From Polaromonas sp. C04 (GTDB taxonomy: Bacteria; Pseudomonadota; Gammaproteobacteria; Burkholderiales; Burkholderiaceae_C), in contig NZ_MUNS01000041.1 of assembly GCF_002002705.1 (NCBI RefSeq), forward strand, positions 1-64,000: DNA of 64,000 nucleotides, in the 5' to 3' direction. Both the position numbers and the translations under genes were made by a program. The first letter of the stretch is position 1. The number at the start of each line of letters is the position of its first letter. Shown piece by piece: positions 25,741-34,507 of the stretch. The notes beneath the pieces were generated by a model. That model saw only the letters and a list, made by a program, of their open reading frames with translations, was not told the origin of the DNA and did not search any database.

Positions 25741-26550
25741 GGCGCTGTTGCAGCAAGCATAAACGACAATCTGGGCCATGCTTGATTTCGGCCAAAGTCT
25801 GATTAACAACAGCCTGCGCAAGGTCCTCAAACGGCTGCACTATCCGTTTGAGGTGATGCTCACCTGTGTGCGCTGGTATGTTGCTTACCCTCTGAGCCTT
25901 CGCCACATCGAGGAGGTGATGCAGAAGCGCGGTGTTTTCGTGGATTACGTCACGGTTCATCGCTGGGCGATTAAGGTGCTGCCGGTTCTTGCTGCCGTGT
26001 TCCGTCTACGCAAGCGCCCCGCGGGTCGAAGCTGGCACATGGATGAAACCTGCATCAAAGTTTCAGGCCAGTGGAAGTATCTCTATCGCGCCGTCGACCG
26101 CGCGGGTGATACGGTGGATTTTCTACTCACTGCCAAGCGGGATCTGGCTGCAGCCCGGCGGTTCTTGGAGCGCGCCATCAGCTTGCACGATGTGCCAGAG
26201 AAGATCTCCATTGGCAAGAGCAACGCCAACACGGCCGCCATTGAAAGCGTCAAGGCCGACGCGGGCGTCGATATCCTGATGCGTCAAAACAAGTACCTCA
26301 ACAACATCGTCGAGCAGGACCACCGGGCCATCAAGCGGATCATCCGACCAACGCTGGGCTTCAAATCATTCTGGAGCGCCAGGATCATCATCGTGGGAAT
26401 CGAAACCATGCACATGATCCGCAAGGGGCAGTTGGGCTGCCCCGAGGGCCAAACCATGTCCGCGGCACAGCAGTTCTACAGCCTGGCGGCTTGATCAACA
26501 GGCCGACCGCGCAACTCTTTTCGCCTCGGCCCCACTATCGCAACAAAACC
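25741..26550 (+). mobile_element. IS6-family insertion sequence (complete-looking, 810 bp)
   Basis: Left end GGCGCTGTTGCAGCAAGC at 25741; right end reads GGTTTTGTTGCGATAG on the minus strand, ending at 26550. The right boundary is certain because a second partial copy (31502-31735) is identical up to exactly this base. The outer 11 bases of the two ends match at 8 positions. No 8-bp target duplication flanks it, so neighbouring DNA has been rearranged since insertion. It interrupts an istA gene on the left and abuts the HMG-CoA-lyase gene on the right. Confidence 0.75.
25778..26494 (+). CDS. IS6-family transposase
   Basis: Encodes 238 residues, the normal IS6/IS26 length. A DDE domain is complete: HMDETCIKVSGQWKYLYRAV (first Asp), DRAGDTVDFLLTAKRD (second Asp), and NNIVEQDHRAIKRIIRP (Glu). 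FKSFWSARIIIVGIETMHMI follows. Probably active. The same C-terminus occurs as a fragment at 31502 with two substitutions. Confidence 0.92.
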   Translation: MLDFGQSLINNSLRKVLKRLHYPFEVMLTCVRWYVAYPLSLRHIEEVMQKRGVFVDYVTVHRWAIKVLPVLAAVFRLRKRPAGRSWHMDETCIKVSGQWKYLYRAVDRAGDTVDFLLTAKRDLAAARRFLERAISLHDVPEKISIGKSNANTAAIESVKADAGVDILMRQNKYLNNIVEQDHRAIKRIIRPTLGFKSFWSARIIIVGIETMHMIRKGQLGCPEGQTMSAAQQFYSLAA

Positions 26551-26572
26551 GTCGATCATGCTGACGCCCTCC

Positions 26573-27489
26573 TCAGTTCGACGACGGACGCTGGCGCGGA
26601 TACAGGTCAGTGGTGAGCCCGGCCTTCACCACCTGGCCCGGCACGTCGTGGCCCACGACCTGCGGCAGCCGGCGTGCCGCGGCCAGCAGCCGATGCATGT
26701 CGACGCCGGTGTCGTAGCCGACCGCCTCGAGCATGTGGATCGCGTCCTCACTGCTGATGTTCCCGCTGGCGCCGGGCGCATAAGGACAGCCGCCCAGGCC
26801 GCCCAGTGAGCCGTCGAAGCGGTCGATGCCGGCCTGTGCCGCGGCCATGACGTTGGCCAAGCCCATGCCGCGCGTATTGTGGAAATGGAAGGTGAGCGGC
26901 AGCGCGCCGAAGCGCTCGCGCAATGTCTGCGCCGTTCGGGTGACCTGCGCGGGGTGGGCCATTCCGGTCGTGTCGCAAATCGTCAGGCCGCGCACGCCCA
27001 GCTTGGCGAAACGCTCCGCCCAGCGTACCACTTCCTCATGCGGCACGTTACCTTCCATCGGGCAGCCGAAGCACGTCGACAGTGACACGTTCACCGGCAC
27101 CTTGCCGGCGGCCATAGCGATGACCTCCCTCAGTTCGGAGAAGCTCTTCTCGCGCGGCATGCGCAGGTTGGCGAGGTTGTGCATCTCGGAAATCGACATG
27201 ACCAAGTTGAGCTCGTCGGCGTGCGACTCGAGCGCACGTTCGGCACCGCGCACGTTCGGCACCAGCACGGTGTACTCTACGCCGGGCACGCGGCGGATCC
27301 GGCCCATCACTTCTTCCGCGTCACGCAGCATCGGGATGGCCTTGGCAGAAGTGAAGGAGGTCACCTCGATTTTGGTCAAGCCGCACAGGCTCAGCTCGTC
27401 GATCAGCGCGACCTTCGTATCGGTGGGGATGAACTCGGGTTCGATCTGGAAACCGTCGCGCGTAACGACGTCGTTGAAGTATATGCGTG

Positions 27490-27493
<4 letters not shown>
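26573..27493 (-). CDS. Hydroxymethylglutaryl-CoA lyase family protein
   Basis: Encodes 306 residues. The DRE-TIM barrel shows FNDVVTRDGFQIEPEFIPT (Arg-Asp of the start motif), FHFHNTRGMGLANVMAAAQA (HxH metal ligands) and the signature GGLGGCPYAPGASGNISSED with the catalytic Cys. It cleaves HMG-CoA or a related 3-hydroxyacyl-CoA into acetyl-CoA plus a keto acid. Its start overlaps the CaiB stop (ATGA), a pair commonly seen in Burkholderiales. Its 3' end is only 22 bp from the IS6 right end. Confidence 0.9.
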
Positions 27494-28758
<1,265 letters not shown>

Positions 28759-28790
28759 GCGGCGAGTCTCCGCCGGATGCTTCCGTGCGT

Positions 28791-29753
28791 CTATTTGGAT
28801 TTCGTCGAGGGAGTTTTCGCTTTTTGCGAAAGCGGCGCGCAGAGGAAATCGCGCAAGGCCGTCACCGCCGCATCACAATCGGGCTTGGTCGCGGCCAACA
28901 GGCGCCGCTTGGCCCAGGGGTCTGAGAAAGGGCGGAAGGTGAGCTTCATGGCACGAATGATCGGAAGTGTGGCGTCCTTGGGTAGCGCGGCGATGCCGAG
29001 GCCGGAAGCCACAATATGCGCCATGGCGTCGAAGCTGCGCACTTGCATGCGAAGCTTAAACGTGCGGCCGGCCGCGAGCGCCGCCTGTTGCTGCTGCTGC
29101 AGCATGGCGGCGCCGGCGTTTAGACTGATCCACTGCTCATCGAGCGTGTCGACGAACGAGATCGGGCTGCGGCCTGCAAGCCGGTGCCGCGGCGGCAGGA
29201 CCAGTACCAGTTCATCGCGCCGGAAGTCACGCACTTCCAGGCCGCTGGTGTCAGACCCCTCGACGAACACGCCGACGTCGGTGCGGCCTTCCCGCACCGT
29301 CTTGACCACGACCTCGGAAACCTGTTCGTCTACGTCGATTCGGATCTGCGGATGCACCTCGGCATAGTGTGCCAGCAGCGGCGGCAGAAACTGGTTGATC
29401 GCCGCAGTGCCAGCGCTCATGCGAATGTGTCGCGCCACGCCCTGGCGCATGTCCGCCAGCTCGTCGACAAGGCTGTCCATCTCCTGCAGTAACGCCACCC
29501 CCCGCCGCACGAAGGCGCGCCCCGCCGCCGTGGGTGCGAGCCCGCGGGAATGGCGCTCGAACAGCGTGTCGCCCAGCGCGATTTCCAGCTCGCGAATGCG
29601 CCGGCTGGCGGCAGCGACCGCCAGATTGCACTCGTGCGCCGCGGAGGTCAGGCTGCCGCTCTGCGCGCACGCCACGGCGAGGCGAACTGAGACGAAGTCG
29701 AAGCGGGCGAGGTTGTAGCGGGGCGTGGGCAGAGAATCCTCCTCAAATTTCAA
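28791..29753 (-). CDS. LysR-family transcriptional regulator
   Basis: Encodes 320 residues with the HTH in SVRLAVACAQSGSLTSAAHE and AAASRRIRELEIALGDTLFE. A LysR substrate domain follows (VDEQVSEVVVKTVREGRTDV, GLGIAALPKDA). It lies upstream of, and in the same direction as, the CaiB and HMG-CoA-lyase genes (32-bp gap), not divergent as is usual, so it may be cotranscribed with them. The nearest upstream DNA now ends at an IS5 insertion 65 bp away. Confidence 0.9.
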   Translation of the reverse strand: MKFEEDSLPTPRYNLARFDFVSVRLAVACAQSGSLTSAAHECNLAVAAASRRIRELEIALGDTLFERHSRGLAPTAAGRAFVRRGVALLQEMDSLVDELADMRQGVARHIRMSAGTAAINQFLPPLLAHYAEVHPQIRIDVDEQVSEVVVKTVREGRTDVGVFVEGSDTSGLEVRDFRRDELVLVLPPRHRLAGRSPISFVDTLDEQWISLNAGAAMLQQQQQAALAAGRTFKLRMQVRSFDAMAHIVASGLGIAALPKDATLPIIRAMKLTFRPFSDPWAKRRLLAATKPDCDAAVTALRDFLCAPLSQKAKTPSTKSK

Positions 29754-29821
29754 TGGTAGGAACTTACATCAAATCGAGCCGGCCTGGTCGGATTAACGTC
29801 TGCTTCGGGTCTATCGTATTG

Positions 29822-31468
29822 AGTCGGCCCTGCAAAAGCTCTGAACCCCGCATAAACAAAGGCTCTGCGGGTAACTTCGATGTCTCGAATCCCTCAGATT
29901 TTGGATAATAGGGACTCAAAAGCTGAGAGTTTTCAGCCCTATTCTGAAGCACCATGACCGACGATTTTTTCCGCGCCAGGTTGGATGCCATGATCGATCC
30001 CAAGCATGCACTGGCCGTTTTGGCGCATCGCCTGCCCTGGGCTCAAATCGAGCGTGCCATCGCGCCTTGCTTTGCACGCAAGGCCCGCCCAGAGCAGTTG
30101 CAGATGCACGAGGACTTCTTCGGGGCCACTGCGCAATTGGCCGGTGGCGGTGTGAGCAACGCCGGGCGAGCGCGCCGTCCTATGCGCTTGATGATTGCGC
30201 TGACGCTGCTCAAGAACAGCTTTGACCTCAGCGACGAAGAGCTCGTGCAGCGCTTTGCCGAGAACGTGTACTACCAGTACTTCGCGGGCTACGAATACTT
30301 TGATCCCACGGCGCCGTGCGACCCGACACAGATTGGGCGGTTCCGTGGAGCCCTGGGCGAGGCCGGGATGGAGGAACTACTCAAGGCCACCATGGAGACT
30401 GCGCTGGACGTAGGCGCGGTGCGCAAGAACGAATTTGAGCGAATCATTGTCGACAGCACGGTCCAGGAAAAAGCCATTGCCCACCCGGTGGACAGCAGGC
30501 TGCTGGAGATCGCGCGCCACAAGGTGGTGACGGCGGCGAAGGCGGCTGGGATTGTGCTGAAGCAGACCTTCGCAGCCGAGGGCAAGCTGCTTCGCCGCCA
30601 GGCCGGGGGTTACGCTCACGCCAAACAGTTCAAGAGACTGCGCAAGGCAGTCAAACGCCAGCGCACGATCCTGGGCATCTTGATTCGAGAGGTGACACGC
30701 AAGCAGTCAATGGTGACGGGCAGCGCCAGTGCTGTGGCAGCACTGGGCGTGTGGCTGGAGCGCGCCGAGCGCATTCGCACCCAGCAGCGCAAAGACAAGA
30801 ACAAGCTCTACGCCCTGCATGCACCAGAGGCAGAATGCATCGGAAAGGGCAAAGCGCGCAAGCCCTACGAGTTCGGTGTCAAGGTGAGCGTTGCCATCAC
30901 GCACAAGCAAGGGCTGATGGTGGGCGCCAGGAGCTTTCCCGGCAATCCGTGGGACGGCCGCACGCTGGCCGAACAGATCGAGCAGAGCACCATCTTGCTC
31001 GAAGACATCGGCGTCAAACCCAAGCAGGTCGTTGTTGATTTGGGCTACCGTGGCAAAGAGGTGGACGCGGCCAACCCGGGTGTTGAAATCATTCACCGGG
31101 GGCGCTACAAAACAATGAGCAAACACGAGCGCAAATTGCTCAAGCGCCGCCAGGCCGTTGAGCCGGCCATCGGGCACCTCAAGGCCGACCACCGCATGAA
31201 CCGGTGCTGGCTCAAGGGCAGCATTGGCGACGCGTTGCAAGCGCTCAGTTGTGCGGTGGGCTACAACCTGCGCTGGCTGATGCGGGCTGTAGTGCGCCTG
31301 GGCCTTACAGGCTTTTTGTTTGCCTTACTTTTGACGCGCTGGATGGCGTCGTTGGCCAGTCGGTATGTCGTCTATGAGCCGCAAACTGCTCCCGCGAAAA
31401 TGGTGCAGGCTTGATGCAGCCTGGTCGTTGGCTGATTTGAGTGGAAAATGAATTTTGCAGGGCCGACT
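29822..31468 (+). mobile_element. IS5-family insertion sequence, intact with target duplication
   Basis: The ends are perfect 16-bp inverted repeats: AGTCGGCCCTGCAAAA at 29822-29837 and its complement at 31453-31468. The flanks carry a 4-bp direct repeat ATTG (29818-29821 and 31469-31472), as IS5-group elements produce. Total length 1647 bp. The undamaged duplication indicates a recent insertion. Confidence 0.9.
29954..31414 (+). CDS. IS5-family (IS1182-like length) transposase
   Basis: Encodes 486 residues. FFRARLDAMIDPKHALAVLA at the N-terminus is the DUF772-type domain; the DDE domain has IIVDSTVQEKAIAHPVDSRL (Asp), QVVVDLGYRGKEVD (Asp) and AVEPAIGHLKADHRMNRCWL (Glu). The element's ends are intact, so it is likely active. 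It is unrelated to the neighbouring catabolic genes. Confidence 0.92.
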   Translation: MTDDFFRARLDAMIDPKHALAVLAHRLPWAQIERAIAPCFARKARPEQLQMHEDFFGATAQLAGGGVSNAGRARRPMRLMIALTLLKNSFDLSDEELVQRFAENVYYQYFAGYEYFDPTAPCDPTQIGRFRGALGEAGMEELLKATMETALDVGAVRKNEFERIIVDSTVQEKAIAHPVDSRLLEIARHKVVTAAKAAGIVLKQTFAAEGKLLRRQAGGYAHAKQFKRLRKAVKRQRTILGILIREVTRKQSMVTGSASAVAALGVWLERAERIRTQQRKDKNKLYALHAPEAECIGKGKARKPYEFGVKVSVAITHKQGLMVGARSFPGNPWDGRTLAEQIEQSTILLEDIGVKPKQVVVDLGYRGKEVDAANPGVEIIHRGRYKTMSKHERKLLKRRQAVEPAIGHLKADHRMNRCWLKGSIGDALQALSCAVGYNLRWLMRAVVRLGLTGFLFALLLTRWMASLASRYVVYEPQTAPAKMVQA

Positions 31469-31501
31469 ATTGAAGAACTCCGTTTGGCCGCCGGACGCTA
31501 G

Positions 31502-31735
31502 GGTTTTGTTGCGACAGTGGGGCCGAGGCGAAAAGAGTTGCGCGGTCGGCCTGTTGATCAAGCCGCCAGGCTGTAGAACTGCTGTGCCGCGGACATGGTT
31601 TGGCCCTCGGAGCAGCCCAACTGCCCCTTGCGGATCATGTGCATGGTTTCGATTCCGGCGATGATGATCCTGGCGCTCCAGAATGATTTGAAGCCCAGCG
31701 TCGGTCGGATGATCCGCTTGATGGCCCGGTGGTCG
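31502..31735 (-). mobile_element. IS6-family fragment (right end and transposase C-terminus)
   Basis: Minus-strand translation gives DHRAIKRIIRPTLGFKSFWS and continues with RIIIAGIETMHMIRKGQL to FYSLAA, almost identical to the end of the IS6 element at 25741. The right end GGTTTTGTTGC begins at 31502. Homology stops at 31735, where IS256-type DNA begins. It has the opposite orientation to the complete copy, so both right ends face the CaiB region. Confidence 0.88.
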
Positions 31736-31788
31736 AGTTTGTCCTGAATTTTGTGTTTGAGGCATAAATATGACCTACAGGACCATTT

Positions 31789-32670
31789 ATGCCAAGCAAG
31801 ACGAAGTTGAAGAACGCGGCCATCGCGGCCAGGAGTGCGGCGCTGCCGAAGATCCCCAAGGAACGGATTGACCAGTTTGTCACTGGGCCGATGACCGGGG
31901 AGGCCGTCAACGCGGCCTCCATGGCCTTCAAGAAAGCCCTGATCGAGCGAGCCATGGGCGCCGAGTTGGGCCACCACTTGGGCTACAGCGCCGGCGCGGC
32001 CAAGCCCGAACCTGCGGCGAACCAACGCAACGGCAGGAGCGCCAAGACCGTGCTCACCAGTGAAGGGCCGCTGCGCATCGAGGTGCCACGTGACCGCGAC
32101 GGCAGCTTCGATCCCATCCTGATCCCCAAGCACGAACGCCGCTTCACTGGCTTTGACGACAAGATCATCGTCATGTACGCGCGCGGCATGACCATGCGCG
32201 AGATCCAGGGCTATCTGGCCGAGATGTACTCGGTCGATGTCTCCCCCGATCTCATCAGCAAGGTCATTGATGCCGTCATGAGCGAGGTCACTGCCTGGCA
32301 GGCACGGCCACTGGAGACGATGTACCCGGTGGTGTTCTTCGACGCCCTGCGCGTGAAGATCAAGGAAGACGCGGTTGTGCGCAGCAAAGCCGTCTATCTG
32401 GCGCTGGGCGTCTTGCCGGACGGCAGCCGGGACATTCTGGGCCTGTGGATTGAGAACACCGAGGGCGCCAAGTTTTGCGATGTTGCGTCTTCAACGAGCT
32501 CAAGACCCGAGGCTGCAACGACATCCTGATCGCCGTCACCGACGGCTTGAAAGGCATGCCCGAAGCGCTTGGCGCGGAGACGTGCATCGTGCACCTGATC
32601 CGCAACTCTCTGGACTATGCCAGTTCGAAGGACCGCAAGCTGCTTGCTGCGGCGATCTGGCCGATCTACA
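31789..32670 (+). pseudogene. IS256-family transposase, frameshifted and truncated
   Basis: The N-terminal two thirds of an IS256 transposase are readable: IPKERIDQFVTGPMTGEAVN, VPRDRDGSFDPILIPKHERR, MYPVVFFDALRVKIKED (catalytic Asp), LGVLPDGSRDILGLWIENTE. At about 32475 the frame shifts; it continues as FNELKTRGCNDILIAVTDGL, lacks a short stretch after ALGA, and goes on with CIVHLIRNSLDYASSKDRK to PIYTA. It is cut off near 32670 by the hsdR fragment; the final catalytic Glu is gone. Not functional. Confidence 0.85.
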
Positions 32671-32673
32671 CGG

Positions 32674-32982
32674 CTGAACGACCTGTTTGAAGGCGAACTC
32701 ACGGATCAGGACAAGCTGGTCTATGTGAACAACGTCATCAAGGGCAAGCTGCTGGAGTCGACCACGCTGCAGCAGCAGGCGACCAACAATACCAAGGAGC
32801 AGTTTGCCAACTCGCCCGACCTCAAGACCGAGCTGCTGAACGCCATCATGGGCGCGCTGGATGCGCACACGGCCATGAGCACGCAGGCGCTGAATTCAGC
32901 ATCGGTGCAAGGGGGGCTCAAGGACATCTTGCTGAATCACGCCCAGCTGTACGAAACGCTCAGGGAGCGGGCGGCCGGCTAG
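32674..32982 (+). pseudogene. hsdR: Type I restriction enzyme R subunit (HsdR), C-terminal remnant
   Basis: About 102 residues match the extreme C-terminus of HsdR: LNDLFEGELTDQDKLVYVNN, VIKGKLLESTTLQQQATNNT, KEQFANSPDLKTELLNAIMG, ALDAHTAMSTQALNS and KDILLNHAQLYETLRERA. The motor and nuclease domains are missing; IS256 sequence replaces them. It indicates that a type I restriction-modification locus existed on this DNA or where the fragment came from. Confidence 0.8.
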
Positions 32983-33290
32983 CGGACGGCAGCACAGTCA
33001 TAGCGCCGGCGGAAGCAAAAGTTGCGAGGTTGACCGCGGGTCCACTCCTGATCGAGGCTGATGGCATGGTTCCCAGAGGCAACTCCCGGCCATGACCGGG
33101 CCACCGGGTCGTCGAAGCCACTGCCTGAAAAAGACTGAGTGCGGTCGGTCAGCTTTGCACGTTGAATGACAGCGGCCGCCTGAAGCTGCCGTTCGACTTC
33201 CGGCCGAGTGGATGATCGCTGTTCCCAAGGACCTATCAGGCGTTGGCGCTCAAGGATAGCGCACCCATGGCTATCCTCAAATTCCCCACT
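32983..33290. other. Gap with no recognisable gene
   Basis: About 300 bases between the hsdR remnant and the IS630 left end. No convincing frame, RNA gene or repeat was found. A stretch with several short pieces resembling decayed element ends (GGCCGCCTGAAGCTGCCG) suggests further deletion scars. Confidence 0.4.
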
Positions 33291-33353
33291 TATACCAATT
33301 TGCGTTCAACGAATTAGATATTATGATCATACTCAGACTTTGAGGAGTTGGGC

Positions 33354-33878
33354 ATGAAAGATCTGATTGCTTGTGACAAGCCGACGATTGCAGCGCTGGC
33401 GGATCGACTCAAGCGAGCCGCCAGCCATGCCGAATACCAGCGCATTCAGTGCGTGCTGATCCGCGCCACGCTGGGCAGCACGGCCGCCGAGATCGCGCAA
33501 TTGCTGGGCTGGTCAACCGCTACCGTGCACGTCATTCATTCGCGCTGGGCCAAAGAGGGCGAGGCACTGTTCGAACTGCGCGGTCGCGGTGGCCGGCGCC
33601 ATCAGCACATGAGTGCCGAGCAAGAGACTCGGTTATTGGCTCCGTTCGCCGCCAAAGCGCATGCCGGTGGGCTGCTCCATGTCAGCGAGATCAAGCAAGC
33701 CCTGGAGCAACAGGTGGGCAATACGGTGGCCGCCTCTACCGTCTATCGAATGCTGGACCGCCATGGCTGGCGCAAGGTCGTGCCTCGCCCGCGCCACCCC
33801 AAGGCTGATGGGCAAGCGCAGGGCGCCTTTAAAAAAACTGCGCCGCCTGGTACGCCAAGAGGTCGTGCGCCAGGCTGA
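33354..33878 (+). CDS. IS630-family transposase, N-terminal reading frame
   Basis: Starts at ATG 33354 with GAGGAG 6 bases before. Carries the HTH domain (RIQCVLIRATLGSTAAEIAQ, LLGWSTATVHVIHSRWAKEG) and a winged linker (STVYRMLDRHGWRKVVPRP). The DDE domain begins only in the +1 frame after an A7 run at 33831-33837; this frame reads out into APPGTPRGRAPG and stops. Confidence 0.85.
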   Translation: MKDLIACDKPTIAALADRLKRAASHAEYQRIQCVLIRATLGSTAAEIAQLLGWSTATVHVIHSRWAKEGEALFELRGRGGRRHQHMSAEQETRLLAPFAAKAHAGGLLHVSEIKQALEQQVGNTVAASTVYRMLDRHGWRKVVPRPRHPKADGQAQGAFKKTAPPGTPRGRAPG

Positions 33879-34419
33879 GCGGGGTCGCCGCGTACGCTTG
33901 ATGTTTCAGGACGAGGGGCGCTTCGGTTTGTTGGGCAAGCCCAGGCGCTGCTGGGCTCCCGTTGGGGTGCGGCCCGTGGTGGGCGCACGGCTTGTGCGCA
34001 AATTCAGCTACGCCTTTGCCGCGGTCAGCCCGCACGATGGTGTGATGGACAGTCTGATCCTGCCGTGGGTCAACGCGCACACCATGTCGCTGTTCCTGTG
34101 CGCCGTGGCGCAGCGCCACCCCAATGAATTCATCGTCATGGTGATGGACCAGGCGGGCTGGCACATCGCGCACGACCTGGAGGTGCCCCAGAACATGCGT
34201 CTGGTCTTGCTGCCGCCCTGGAGTCCCGAAATCAATCCGGCAGAACACATCTGGGAGGCGCTGCGTGAGGACTGCGTCGGCAACACCGTCTTCGCCAGCC
34301 TCGATGCCGTCGACAAGGCGCTCAGCGTCGGATTGCTATCCCTCGAATTGGACACCTCACGAATGCACAGTCTTACCGGATTCAAATGGATAACTTCTAT
34401 ATCATTGAATGCACATTAG
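33832..34419 (+). CDS. IS630-family transposase, C-terminal (DDE) reading frame
   Basis: In the +1 frame relative to the N-terminal part, continuing KKLRRLVRQEVVRQAERGRR. The DDE set is complete: LMFQDEGRFGLLG (Asp), VMVMDQAGWHIAH (Asp) and WSPEINPAEHIWEALRED (Glu). No independent start with a good ribosome site exists, so it is expressed only through frameshifting or slippage at the A7 run, or the element is dead through a one-base insertion. Confidence 0.8.
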   Translation, partial: KKLRRLVRQEVVRQAERGRRVRLMFQDEGRFGLLGKPRRCWAPVGVRPVVGARLVRKFSYAFAAVSPHDGVMDSLILPWVNAHTMSLFLCAVAQRHPNEFIVMVMDQAGWHIAHDLEVPQNMRLVLLPPWSPEINPAEHIWEALREDCVGNTVFASLDAVDKALSVGLLSLELDTSRMHSLTGFKWITSISLNAH

Positions 34420-34507
34420 TATTAGTCAGCGGCGACATGAACAGCCAGTTGTATTGCGACTTGGAGTTGGAGCTGTTTGTCACGTTCCGCCTTGGTGAAA
34501 TCGGCAT

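Larger units (their letters stand above)
33293..34421 (+). mobile_element. IS630-family insertion sequence
   Basis: Imperfect inverted repeats of about 27 bp lie at the outside: the left end begins TACCAATTTGCGTTCAAC and the right end on the minus strand begins TACTAATGTGCATTCAAT, matching at roughly 20 positions and both starting with TA, the target used by IS630/Tc1 elements. Length about 1.13 kb. Contains two overlapping frames (33354-33878 and 33832-34419). It sits just after the P450 gene's 3' end without damaging it. Confidence 0.75.

Noticed and set aside
32674-32982. An active defence system
   Set aside because: Only the HsdR tail is present; no methylase, specificity subunit or other defence gene was found in the window.
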